Below, one piece after another: positions 1 through 7,458 of a stretch of DNA of 35,980 nucleotides (the first letter of the stretch is position 1; every line of letters begins with the position of its first letter). The stretch is from Mesorhizobium sp. 61-13 (GTDB lineage Bacteria > Pseudomonadota > Alphaproteobacteria > Rhizobiales > Rhizobiaceae). Location of the stretch: positions 8,661-44,640 of the forward strand of contig MKRZ01000024.1 of the NCBI GenBank assembly GCA_001897075.1. Direction: 5' to 3'. The position numbers and the translations under genes were made by a program. Below the pieces are notes generated by a model. It was not told where the DNA came from, did no database searches, and was given only the letters and a program-made list of their open reading frames with translations.

Positions 1-1019
1 AATGTCCAGCCGGACCGGAACTTGGCCCAGCCGGTGCTGACTGCGGCGACGAGCTCTCCGATGGTCGGTGGCGTGGCGACCGATGCATAGGTAATTTCGA
101 CCTTGCCCTTGAGGCCTTCGCTGCGTGCGATCGGGACCGGGACGCTGGCCAGATAGTCGGTCGGCACGTCGATGAGGTGGCCGAACGGCCAGGCGGTGCG
201 CAATTCATCCGCCGCCATCGGGGCGACGTTCACGTCGATGTCCAGCGGGGTGCCGGGCGGTCGATAAGGGCAACGGCGGCTGTTGCAGTTGGCCTGCGCG
301 GAAAACTGCCACAGCGCGTAGCTATCCCAATTACCTTTCGGGAAATGCATGTCGATGTCGGGCTTGTAGCGGGCATACCAGAGCGGCAGCCGCGACAGGA
401 GGCGATAGCGATAGCGGTTGTCGGCGATGTGCTTGGCGGTTGAGCCATTGGTGTAAAGGATGGGGAACCGGCCGATGCGGCGATGCACCTGGCGCACGAA
501 TTCTTCGGCGTCGTCCAGCGACATCCACTGATCGGGATCGTTGTCCTCAATGTCGAGGGCGAGCAGGTCCTCCGGCGCCGGTTCGGCGAAGTCGATGAAG
601 TTGTTGGCCTGATCGACCGGATTGCCGGGGCGGGCGAGATGGTAGGCACCCCATTCAAGGCCGAGCGCCTTCGCCACCGTGCGGCGGGTGTGGAACAATT
701 CGCGCGCCACCGCATGGCGCTTCCAAAGTGCCTTGCAAAGCTTGACGGCCTCTTCGTCGCCGGAGCAGGCGTAGGGCGGCGGCAGGCCGTCGGAGGCCTT
801 GTTGATGAAGGCAACGATGCGCTTGTCGGAGGCCAGCGCGTTCCAGTCGATGGAGTTATACTCGTAGGCGTCGATGACCAGCGCCCGGTTGGGCTTCTTC
901 CACGGTTCGGAGAAATCGGACGCCTTGGCAGGCAAAAGCGCGGCAAGCGTTGCCGCTGCCGCCATCAGTGCTGCCCGCAAGAAAGGTCGCCCCGGAAATC
1001 CCAAGCCTGATTCCCTCAT
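1..1019 (-). CDS. GH25 family lysozyme-like protein, partial (C-terminus beyond left edge)
   Basis: This frame is open from an ATG at 1019 to the left edge (at least 339 codons), so it is absent from the ORF track. Residues 16-34 form a signal peptide (RAALMAAAATLAALLPAKA), so export is expected. The GH25 (N-acetylmuramidase) fold is recognisable: a first-strand Asp in LVIDAYEYNSIDW (D50), then AFINKASDG, GAYHLARPGNPVDQA, and the catalytic-type D-x-E in LLALDIED (D156, E158), then RFPILYTN. The likely role is hydrolysis of the peptidoglycan glycan strand in the periplasm. One oddity is that the usual KATEG-like motif reads KASDG. The region after about residue 260 is not recognised. No strong ribosome binding site precedes the ATG; M19 is a possible alternative start. 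The 230-946 ORF is a shadow of this gene. Confidence 0.8.
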   Translation of the reverse strand, partial: MRESGLGFPGRPFLRAALMAAAATLAALLPAKASDFSEPWKKPNRALVIDAYEYNSIDWNALASDKRIVAFINKASDGLPPPYACSGDEEAVKLCKALWKRHAVARELFHTRRTVAKALGLEWGAYHLARPGNPVDQANNFIDFAEPAPEDLLALDIEDNDPDQWMSLDDAEEFVRQVHRRIGRFPILYTNGSTAKHIADNRYRYRLLSRLPLWYARYKPDIDMHFPKGNWDSYALWQFSAQANCNSRRCPYRPPGTPLDIDVNVAPMAADELRTAWPFGHLIDVPTDYLASVPVPIARSEGLKGKVEITYASVATPPTIGELVAAVSTGWAKFRSGWT

Positions 1020-1100
1020 GATTTGGCGCAAATACTGGAGATTTATGGTTAACGAATTGCCTGCAGGGCGAATTGACGGCCGAGCCAGCCATCCGATGGG

Positions 1101-1325
1101 TCATCGCTTGCCGACAGGCATGAACGGTTCGGGGGCCGGCTGCTGCTGTACGCTGCCTTCGGAGAGCCGCTTCTTGTGATGGACCAGCGAACAGTGAGGC
1201 GAGCAGAGCAGGCCGCGATCCGACCAATAGGCCGGGCCGTTTTCGGGCGTGCCTTCATAATATGCGAACCCATCGGCCCGAAACGGGCGGCCGCATTCAA
1301 TACAATGGTCTGATCGAGCGAGCAT
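1101..1325 (-). CDS. Small CxxC zinc-ribbon-like protein, function unknown
   Basis: A 74-residue protein. It has a CIEC pair at the N-terminus and a later C-S-P-H-C-S-L-V-H-H cluster, a spacing that suggests one bound zinc. It is soluble, with no signal peptide or membrane segment, and has a short Pro/Gln-rich tail (QQQPAPEP). It looks like a small conserved hypothetical of Hyphomicrobiales, but I cannot name a family. Three other frames overlap here; this one is preferred because of its ordered Cys/His pattern. Nothing in the sequence assigns a function. Confidence 0.6.
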   Translation of the reverse strand: MLARSDHCIECGRPFRADGFAYYEGTPENGPAYWSDRGLLCSPHCSLVHHKKRLSEGSVQQQPAPEPFMPVGKR

Positions 1326-1393
1326 GGCGATGTCTTATGCAATCCTGTATGTATCGCACAACAGGCGGGCCTGAAAAATCGGTGTGGCAACTA

Positions 1394-1409
1394 TTGACGT
1401 TTACGTAAA
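1394..1409. promoter_or_regulatory. Palindromic operator-like site upstream of the acyl-CoA dehydrogenase
   Basis: The 16-mer TTGACGTTTACGTAAA is an imperfect palindrome with two ACGT cores, and contains the perfect 10-bp palindrome TTTACGTAAA (1400-1409). It lies about 93 bp before the dehydrogenase start. Its form resembles the binding sites I recall for MerR-type regulators of branched-chain amino acid and fatty acid breakdown (LiuR-like). That link is inference; no regulator gene is in the window. Confidence 0.45.
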
Positions 1410-1502
1410 GTGCAGTCAAGCAAGGCTGACCGATGCGTTTCGGCCAGACTTGTTACCTACGATCCAGCTCGAAAATGATGGCAGTCTCAGGAGCCAAAGC
1501 GG

Positions 1503-3278
1503 ATGTATCGCGCACCTGTCGAGGAAATAGCCTTCACATTGAAACATGTAGCCGGTCTCAGGGAAGCTCTGGCGGCGGGTGCATTCGGTGATCTCAGCGA
1601 GGATTTGATCGACGCCGTACTGCACGAAGCGGGGCGGTTCGCATCGGAAGAAATCGCTCCGCTCTACAAGGCGGGCGATGAAAAGGGTGCCGTGCTGAAA
1701 GACGCGGCTGTGACCACGCCGCCCGGCTGGCGAGATCTCTACAAGAACTGGGCCGAAGGGGGCTGGAACGCGGTGGCCGCGCCGGAGGAACATGGCGGGC
1801 AAGGCTTGCCGATGATGCTTTCGGTCGCTGTGCTCGAAATGTGGAATTCGGCGTCGGTGGCGTTTTGCCTTGGCCCGATGCTGACGATGGGCGCGGTCGA
1901 GGCGCTGGACAAGCACGCGACCGAAGAACTGAAGCAGACCTATCTGGCCAAGTTGGTTTCAGGCGAGTGGATGGGAACCATGAACCTGACCGAGCCGCAG
2001 GCCGGTTCGGATTTGGCGGCCCTGCGCACGCGTGCGGAGCCGGCCGGCGACGGCACCTATCGCATTTTCGGCCAGAAGATATTCATCACTTACGGCGAGC
2101 ACGATTTCACCGACAACATCGTGCATATGGTCTTGGCGCGCCTACCGGATGCGCCGGCCGGAACACGCGGCATTTCGCTGTTCCTTGTGCCGAAGTTCCT
2201 GGTCAACAAGGATGGCTCGCTGGGCGCCCGCAACGATTTGTTCTGTTCCGGGCTGGAGGAAAAGCTCGGCATTCATGGTTCGCCGACCTGCACCATGATC
2301 TATGGCGACGGCTTTGCCGGCAAAAAGCCGGGCGCCATCGGGTGGTTGATCGGCGAGGAGAACAAGGGTCTGGCCTGCATGTTCACGATGATGAACAACG
2401 CCAGGCTCAATGTCGGCATGCAGGGCGTTGGCATCGCCGAGATGGCGTTCCAGAAGGCGCTCGCCTTTGCCAACGAACGCAGGCAGGGCAAGGCTGCAGG
2501 CTATTCCGGCAACGGCATGGCGCCGATCGTCTACCACCCGGACGTGCAGCGCAATCTGCTTACCATGAAAGCGCTGACGCAGATTTCGCGCGCCATCAGC
2601 TATAGCTGTGCCCATGCCATCGACATGGCGCGGGTGTCGGAAGGCAATGTAGCCGCCAAATGGCTCGACCGCGCCAACCTGCTGACGCCGCTGGCCAAGG
2701 CGTTCTCGACCGACGCCGGTGTCGATGTCGCTTCGCTCGGCATCCAGGTGCATGGCGGCATGGGCTTCATCGAGGAGACCGGTGCGGCGGCGCTCTTGCG
2801 CGATGCGCGCATTGCGCCGATCTATGAAGGCACCAACGGCATCCAGGCGATCGATCTTGTCGCGCGCAAGTTGCAACTGCGCGAAGGCGAGGAAGTGCAC
2901 AGCTATATCGACGACCTTGTAGCAATCGCGAGTGCGGTGCGCACATCCGGGCAGGGCGGTTTCGGCCAGACCGCAGACCTGCTCGACCAGGCGCTGGACG
3001 ATCTTTCCGAGGCCACGCGGTTTCTTCAATACCAGATCGAAAAAGGCCAGGTCGAAGAGGCGCTCGCTGGGGCGACGCCCTATCTCAGGCTATTTTCGCT
3101 TGCCGCCGGCTGCGCCTATCTGGCGCGTGCGGCGATTGCCGACCCGTCCGAACCCCGGCTCACTCTTTGCCGCTTCTTTGCCGAGAACATGCTGGCCGAG
3201 GTGGCGGCGCTCAAGGACCGGGTCATCGAAGGGGCTTCGAGCCTTATCCAGGCTGGCAAGACGCTGATTTCGGTCTGA
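1503..3278 (+). CDS. Acyl-CoA dehydrogenase, DmdC-like (four-domain type)
   Basis: A 591-residue flavoprotein that would oxidise an acyl-CoA to the 2,3-enoyl-CoA in the cytoplasm. The order is a short N-terminal extension (MYRAPVEEIAFTLKHVAG), an N-terminal helical domain, a middle beta domain with MNLTEPQAGSDL (about 160-172), a C-terminal helical domain with the catalytic-type Glu in IYEGTNGIQ (E442), and an extra C-terminal domain (about 465-590). This long form is commonly annotated as 3-methylmercaptopropionyl-CoA dehydrogenase, but the actual substrate cannot be read from the sequence; a medium or branched acyl-CoA is equally possible. The start is supported by GGAG nine bases upstream. 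The crotonase gene follows after 28 bp, giving two consecutive beta-oxidation steps, probably under the palindrome at 1394. Confidence 0.9.
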   Translation: MYRAPVEEIAFTLKHVAGLREALAAGAFGDLSEDLIDAVLHEAGRFASEEIAPLYKAGDEKGAVLKDAAVTTPPGWRDLYKNWAEGGWNAVAAPEEHGGQGLPMMLSVAVLEMWNSASVAFCLGPMLTMGAVEALDKHATEELKQTYLAKLVSGEWMGTMNLTEPQAGSDLAALRTRAEPAGDGTYRIFGQKIFITYGEHDFTDNIVHMVLARLPDAPAGTRGISLFLVPKFLVNKDGSLGARNDLFCSGLEEKLGIHGSPTCTMIYGDGFAGKKPGAIGWLIGEENKGLACMFTMMNNARLNVGMQGVGIAEMAFQKALAFANERRQGKAAGYSGNGMAPIVYHPDVQRNLLTMKALTQISRAISYSCAHAIDMARVSEGNVAAKWLDRANLLTPLAKAFSTDAGVDVASLGIQVHGGMGFIEETGAAALLRDARIAPIYEGTNGIQAIDLVARKLQLREGEEVHSYIDDLVAIASAVRTSGQGGFGQTADLLDQALDDLSEATRFLQYQIEKGQVEEALAGATPYLRLFSLAAGCAYLARAAIADPSEPRLTLCRFFAENMLAEVAALKDRVIEGASSLIQAGKTLISV

Positions 3279-3306
3279 AACCGTTCCATCCAGAGGCACA
3301 AAGATT

Positions 3307-4062
3307 TTGACAGACCATATCCTGATCGAACGGCGCGGCGCGGTGCAGATCATCCGCATGAACCGGCCGGAGAAGAAGAATGCGCTGACGCGCGCCATGT
3401 ATGGCGCGATGTCGGCGGCGCTCGGCAAGGGTGATGCCGACCCATCGGTGCGCGTCCACGTCTTCCTTGGTGTGCCGGGCGCGTTTTCCGCCGGCAACGA
3501 CCTTTCCGACTTCCTCGCTGTCGCAACCGGCGCCGAAGGCGGCAATGAGGTCTGGGATTTCCTGATGGCGCTGGCCAATTCGCAAAAGCCGATGGTTTCG
3601 GGCGTGGACGGCATTGCGGTGGGTATCGGCACGACGCTCAACCTGCATTGCGACCTGACTTTCGCCACGCCGCGCACCGTGTTCCGCACGCCCTTCGTCG
3701 ACCTGGGGCTTGTGCCCGAAGCTGGTTCAAGCCTGCTTGCGCCGCAGATACTCGGCCGGCAGGGGGCGTTTGCGCTGCTCGGTTTGGGCGAGGGGATTTC
3801 TGCTGAACATGCCAGGCGGGTGGGATTGATCTACGACGTGGTCGAGGAGGACGGCCTTGAGGGTGCGGTGCTGGCTGCGGCGGAGGATATTGCCGCCAAG
3901 CCGCCCGAAGCGCTCAAGATCGCGCGCGACCTGATGCGCGGCCCGCGCGACGAACTGGTTGCCCGCATCGGGGAAGAAGCCGAACATTTCCGCCAGCGGC
4001 TGAAGTCGGCCGAGGCGCATGCGGCCCTGTCAGCCTTCATGAGCCGCAAGAAGGCTGGATAA
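3307..4062 (+). CDS. Enoyl-CoA hydratase/isomerase (crotonase family)
   Basis: A 251-residue crotonase-fold enzyme, the expected partner of the upstream dehydrogenase (28 bp gap, same strand). Oxyanion-hole segments are visible at FSAGNDLSDF and GIAVGIGTTLNL. The LGLVPEAGSSLL motif has the Glu in the position used by hydratase/isomerase subtypes resembling PaaG and ECI2, so isomerisation of an unsaturated acyl-CoA is as possible as hydration. Translation starts at TTG (aagattTTGACAGAC), with GAGG upstream; no ATG lies near. The C-terminus SRKKAG is usual for the family. Substrate unknown. Confidence 0.88.
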   Translation: MTDHILIERRGAVQIIRMNRPEKKNALTRAMYGAMSAALGKGDADPSVRVHVFLGVPGAFSAGNDLSDFLAVATGAEGGNEVWDFLMALANSQKPMVSGVDGIAVGIGTTLNLHCDLTFATPRTVFRTPFVDLGLVPEAGSSLLAPQILGRQGAFALLGLGEGISAEHARRVGLIYDVVEEDGLEGAVLAAAEDIAAKPPEALKIARDLMRGPRDELVARIGEEAEHFRQRLKSAEAHAALSAFMSRKKAG

Positions 4063-4108
4063 GCAGCAGTTCTACCCCTGACCGGTCCCGGCCCTGCTTG
4101 CCGGTCCG

Positions 4109-4128
4109 CCTTCTCCCACAGGGGAAGG
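4109..4128. terminator. Hairpin between convergent crotonase and pdxH genes
   Basis: CCTTCTCCC-ACA-GGGGAAGG forms a stem of eight pairs with one bulged base and a three-base loop. It sits in the 80-bp gap between two convergent genes. There is no clean U-run, so it may be a short palindromic repeat instead of, or as well as, a terminator. Confidence 0.4.
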
Positions 4129-4142
4129 AAGGGCTTCAGGCT

Positions 4143-4748
4143 CTACGGATAAAGCCGGGTCTTGCCCCACCCGCCGTCTGGTTGGTGGGTAAACACGATG
4201 CGGTCATGCAGGCGGAATGGCCGGTCGTGCCAGAACTCGATGGTTTGCGGCATGATGCGAAAGCCCGACCAGTGTTTCGGACGTGGGATTTCGCCGATGG
4301 CATAGCGGGCGGTGTATTCGGCGACCGCCTTCTCCAGCGCGAACCGGCTCTCGAGCGGCCTTGATTGCTTCGAAGCCCATGCACCGATGCGGCTGCCGCG
4401 TGGACGGGACGCATAATAGGCGTCGGCTTCCGCATCGCTGGCGATCTCGACCGGGCCGCGCACCCGTACCTGTCGCCGCAGCGATTTCCAATGGAAGCAC
4501 ATCGCCGCCTTCATGTTGCCGAGGATTTCGCGGCCCTTGGCGCTTTCGAAATTCGTGTAGAAAATGAAGCCGCGCTTGTCGAAACCCTTGAGCAGCACCA
4601 TGCGCACGTCGGGCAGGCCGTCGGCATCAACGGTCGCAAGCGCGACACCGTTCGGGTCATTGGGTTCGGACTTGGTTGCGTCGTCCAGCCATTCAGCGAA
4701 CAGGCGGTAGGGTTCGGCGGATTCGGTGAAATCTGATTGCGACGTCAA
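4143..4748 (-). CDS. pdxH: Pyridoxamine 5'-phosphate oxidase
   Basis: Oxidises pyridoxamine or pyridoxine 5'-phosphate to pyridoxal 5'-phosphate using FMN, the last step of vitamin B6 synthesis and salvage. Family hallmarks are [73 protein letters not shown] and the C-terminal [12 protein letters not shown]...RLYP. The ORF track runs from a GTG at 4847, but the extra 33 residues do not look like PdxH. I prefer the TTG at 4748 ([17 protein letters not shown]), which has GAAGG nine bases upstream and gives 201 residues, close to the usual length. Monocistronic, convergent with the crotonase. Confidence 0.92.
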   Translation of the reverse strand: MTSQSDFTESAEPYRLFAEWLDDATKSEPNDPNGVALATVDADGLPDVRMVLLKGFDKRGFIFYTNFESAKGREILGNMKAAMCFHWKSLRRQVRVRGPVEIASDAEADAYYASRPRGSRIGAWASKQSRPLESRFALEKAVAEYTARYAIGEIPRPKHWSGFRIMPQTIEFWHDRPFRLHDRIVFTHQPDGGWGKTRLYP

Positions 4749-4968
4749 TTCTGCATTGCCTTCGAAGAGGGTCCGGTGAGTGGCGGGACCGGTTGCGTAT
4801 GTTAGCGCATTCAATGCGCCAGCTTGATCGGCACACCCTAGCCGCACGCATCGTTGTCAGGCAAACCGGATTCGCCAACTGGACCTATAGCTATTTGGTG
4901 TTGTTTCGCCTCTGTTGGTAAAGGTGCGGGTAGCTGTCGATCGGCCATGCGGTTCGGGCGAAGCGCCG

Positions 4969-5148
4969 CTATATGGGTTCGCCCTCGCCGTCCGGGCCGT
5001 CTGAAACGTCGGATCCAAGCATTTCGACGTTTGCCACCGGGAAGGTGCGCTGGGTCACTTCAACGATGTTGTCGATGTGGTCCGAAGCCAGATACTCGTC
5101 ATCGATCTCGACACAAATTCTCAAGGTGACGATGACGGATGTCGGCAT
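4969..5148 (-). CDS. Small hypothetical protein (59 aa)
   Basis: The reading from MPTSVIVTLRICVEIDD to DGPDGEGEPI is acidic, soluble and has high third-position GC, as expected for a real gene here. Its ATG follows the stop of the upstream 152-aa gene by two bases (TGAAGATG), which suggests translational coupling. The track ORF from 5184 would overlap that gene; the internal Met is preferred. No family recognised and no catalytic motif visible. Confidence 0.5.
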   Translation of the reverse strand: MPTSVIVTLRICVEIDDEYLASDHIDNIVEVTQRTFPVANVEMLGSDVSDGPDGEGEPI

Positions 5149-5150
5149 CT

Positions 5151-5609
5151 TCAGTCGGCCCAGCTTTCCCTGTCGGGATAACACCGTTGGCCGAGCGCGC
5201 CCTTGTCGATGGCGGTAAGACGGCAGGCTTCCGCCTGATAGTCTTTTCTCGAACGCAGATGGCCCCGGTAGAACCAGAATTCGCGCGTGGCCCCGTCATC
5301 GCTTGTCGACATGGCGCGCACATAGTCGCCGCTGCTTTCCAGCACGACCGCGGTCAGGGATTGGGTACTGATGACGCAGTTCGGATATTGCGCCATGGCC
5401 TCCACCGCCCGCAGCTTCGCCATTCCGAGAAACCGGTCGAGGTCCGCGATCGTGTCACAGATTGAATAGGGGCCGCTGCCCGCATTGCTCACCAAAACCC
5501 CTGCCTTATAGGCCCAAGGCTTAGCTCTGGCGGCCGTCGTGCCCAAAACAAGCACGGCTGCAGCCAGCACCGCATATCTAAGCATTCCCACTCTGCACAA
5601 GGCACTCAT
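5151..5609 (-). CDS. Hypothetical secreted protein (152 aa)
   Basis: An N-terminal signal peptide (MLRYAVLAAAVLVLGTTAARA, cleavage after ARA) points to the periplasm. The mature part has four cysteines (in SICD, NCV, ACR and RCY), which could form two disulfides, and a central FWFYRGHLRSRKDY segment. No family recognised. The ATG at 5609 has GGGGAG upstream, but it lies in the loop of a 12-bp hairpin (see the regulatory entry); the second Met at 5585 would still keep the signal peptide. It is followed two bases later by the 59-aa gene, forming a likely two-gene unit. Confidence 0.65.
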   Translation of the reverse strand: MSALCRVGMLRYAVLAAAVLVLGTTAARAKPWAYKAGVLVSNAGSGPYSICDTIADLDRFLGMAKLRAVEAMAQYPNCVISTQSLTAVVLESSGDYVRAMSTSDDGATREFWFYRGHLRSRKDYQAEACRLTAIDKGALGQRCYPDRESWAD

Positions 5610-5620
5610 GCCCTGTGCAG
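5593..5620 (-). promoter_or_regulatory. mRNA hairpin enclosing the start codon of the 152-aa secreted protein
   Basis: Read on the minus strand, CUGCACAGGGCA-UGAG-UGCCUUGUGCAG folds into a 12-bp stem (one G-U pair) with a four-base loop. The A of the AUG closes the stem and UG lies in the loop. The GGGGAG ribosome binding site abuts the stem on the 5' side. Such a structure would be expected to restrain initiation. This is seen directly in sequence; the regulatory role is inference. Confidence 0.5.
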
Positions 5621-5630
5621 CTCCCCGAAT

Positions 5631-5642
5631 TAATCTAGATTA
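5631..5642. promoter_or_regulatory. Perfect 12-bp palindrome in a divergent promoter region
   Basis: TAATCTAGATTA is fully self-complementary and AT-rich in a GC-rich genome. It lies between the secreted-protein gene (-) and the lipoprotein gene (+), about 22 bp ahead of the former's start codon, where an operator could act. No cognate regulator is identifiable. Confidence 0.35.
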
Positions 5643-5870
5643 GTGCTACATCCTGAAGTAATTTGCTTGCAATGAATTTTTTCACGCTGAGGTTGCTGGC
5701 GCCATCAATTGGTCGAGAGGGTTTAGAAACGACTTCTTTCCGCCCTTTTGTCGGCATTCTCGACATGCTTGCCACAAGCGTGGATGCAAAACGCCGTGCG
5801 GCAATCTTCTGTTAACCCGCTGTCGTTCATAGTTTATTCAAACTTTATTTCCGGGCCGGGAGACTGCCGA

Positions 5871-6332
5871 TTGTCGCGTAGCGCGCAGCCTTTTGACAGT
5901 TGGCAGTACCGCACTATCGCGTCGTTCGGCGCCAAGTTCGCTATCCTGGTTTGCGTTGCAGCGCTGGCAGGGTGCGGAGTGGGCGGATTCAGCCTGGAAA
6001 AGGCCGAGGTCGACCGCGCAATCGTCACCAGCAACGTGCAGGCGAGCGCGACTGTGGCCGATGGCGGCATGGTCGCCGACCAGTTGACTATCCGCAATGC
6101 GGTATCGTCGGCCGACCTCCAGGAAAGCGCGGGCCGCTCGCTGTCATGGGCAAATGCCGATACGGGCTCGCGCGGATCGATAACCGGGCTGACGGAAAGT
6201 CGCAACAAGGGCGAGTTGTGCCGTGATTTCGCCGCAACGCGCGAAAGCTTCGACGGGATAGCACTCTATAACGGGCGCATCTGCATGGTCGGTGCCGGCG
6301 TCTGGCGGATCGATGACTTCAAGGCGGCGTAG
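5871..6332 (+). CDS. Putative lipoprotein, RT0821/Lpp0805 surface-protein-like
   Basis: A secreted lipoprotein. A hydrophobic stretch (FAILVCVAALAGCG) ends in the lipobox LAGC, so lipidation and membrane anchoring are expected. The C-terminal part (SWANADTGSRGSI, LCRDFAATRESFDG, GRICMVGAGVWRIDDF) matches the small domain found in rickettsial/rhizobial RT0821/Lpp0805-type surface proteins; its role is unknown. The track ORF starts at 5748, but that extension is not signal-like. I prefer the TTG at 5871 (MSRSAQPFDSW), which has GGGAG about nine bases upstream and gives 153 residues. The exact start is uncertain. Confidence 0.75.
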   Translation: MSRSAQPFDSWQYRTIASFGAKFAILVCVAALAGCGVGGFSLEKAEVDRAIVTSNVQASATVADGGMVADQLTIRNAVSSADLQESAGRSLSWANADTGSRGSITGLTESRNKGELCRDFAATRESFDGIALYNGRICMVGAGVWRIDDFKAA

Positions 6333-6423
6333 TCTCGCCTGTTTTCGTGCAGCACTGGAATTTCTTCCTATTGAAGCGCATATACCATCAGACCCTAACC
6401 CCTCTCGCTAGCAGGCAGGATTG

Positions 6424-7359
6424 ATGCGCGACCCCTATGAGGTGCTGGGCGTTGCAAAGAACGCTTCGGCCAAGGAAATAAAATCGGCGTACCGCAAGCT
6501 CGCCAAAAAGGATCATCCGGACCAGAATCCGAACGATCCCAAGGCTAAGGACCGTTTCTCCGCGGCAAATCAGGCCTATGAGATTCTCGGCGACGAGAAG
6601 GCGCGCGCCGCATTCGACCGTGGCGAGATCGATGCCGACGGCAAGCCGCGCTTCCAGGGTTTCGAAAGAGCTGCCGGTGGCGGTGATCCGTTTGCCGGGT
6701 TTCGTCGCCAGCAAGGACCCGGAGGGCCGCATTTCGAGTTTCGCAGCAGTGGTGCCGGCCCGCAGGGTTTCGACAGCGACATTTTCAGCCAGATTTTCGG
6801 AGGCGCTTTTGGCCAGCAGCAAGCGGGCGGCCAGGGGCATGGACCCGGCGGGGATCGCAGGCGTGCGTCGTTGCAGGGCGCTGACTTAAACGTGGTGCTG
6901 GACATCACGATCGAAGAGGCCGCCACCGCGCCGAAGGTTACGGCCCAGTTCCCGGATGGCCGCAAGGTTGCGGTGAAACTGCCGACCTATGTCGAGGACG
7001 GCCAGACGATCCGGCTGAAAGGTCAGGGCGAGCAGGCGGCGGGCGGCGCCGGCGATGCACTGGTGAAGATCAGGTTCCGCCGCCACCCACGCTACCGGGT
7101 CGAAGGGCGCGACCTGCACGCCGATCTGCCGGTATCGCTGAAGGATGCCGTGTTTGGCGCAAAACTGCCCGTCGAGACGCCAGCCGGCAAGCTGGCGCTC
7201 AACGTGCCGGAATGGTCGAGTTCCGACAAGGTGCTTCGTCTCAAGGGCAAGGGATTGCCGGAAAAGACGGGCGGCCACGGCGATCTGTACGTGCATGTGC
7301 GGCTGATGCTGCCCGAAGGCGGCGACAAGGAGCTCGAGGCCCTGCTGCGGAACAAGTGA
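6424..7359 (+). CDS. DnaJ-class co-chaperone without zinc finger (CbpA-like)
   Basis: A Hsp40 that would stimulate DnaK ATPase and deliver unfolded clients. The J domain (1-65) has the essential HPD at 31-33. A Gly/Phe-rich linker (about 78-135) follows, then the two-barrel C-terminal domain (about 145-305; [35 protein letters not shown]). The CxxCxGxG repeats of DnaJ proper are absent, so this is class II (CbpA/DjlA-like group), not the dnaK-linked dnaJ. The ATG at 6424 has AGGCAGGA upstream; the TTG just before it in the ORF track is less likely. fabI follows after 100 bp. Confidence 0.9.
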   Translation: MRDPYEVLGVAKNASAKEIKSAYRKLAKKDHPDQNPNDPKAKDRFSAANQAYEILGDEKARAAFDRGEIDADGKPRFQGFERAAGGGDPFAGFRRQQGPGGPHFEFRSSGAGPQGFDSDIFSQIFGGAFGQQQAGGQGHGPGGDRRRASLQGADLNVVLDITIEEAATAPKVTAQFPDGRKVAVKLPTYVEDGQTIRLKGQGEQAAGGAGDALVKIRFRRHPRYRVEGRDLHADLPVSLKDAVFGAKLPVETPAGKLALNVPEWSSSDKVLRLKGKGLPEKTGGHGDLYVHVRLMLPEGGDKELEALLRNK

Positions 7360-7393
7360 TGCGACTTCACGTTGTGGGCAGGCGTTTGGGTGC

Positions 7394-7422
7394 TTGAAGC
7401 CGCTGTAAGGCTGTGCGATAGG
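7394..7422 (+). promoter_or_regulatory. Possible sigma-70 promoter for fabI
   Basis: TTGAAG at 7394-7399 and GATAGG at 7417-7422 are separated by 17 bp, 37 bp before the fabI start codon. The -10 is a weak match. It is the only paired hexamer I see in the dnaJ-fabI gap. Confidence 0.3.
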
Positions 7423-7458
7423 GCACCTCCCAAGCAAAAACGTGCGGAGAACGCTGAA

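Noticed and set aside
230-946. 238-aa minus-strand ORF rich in Pro/Ser/Arg/Thr
   Set aside because: It lies in another frame of the GH25 gene; the GH25 frame has a signal peptide and catalytic motifs, while this one is a low-complexity shadow typical of GC-rich DNA.
5631-5642. TAATCTAGATTA as a mobile-element end or att site
   Set aside because: No matching copy or adjacent integrase or transposase in the window; kept only as a possible operator.
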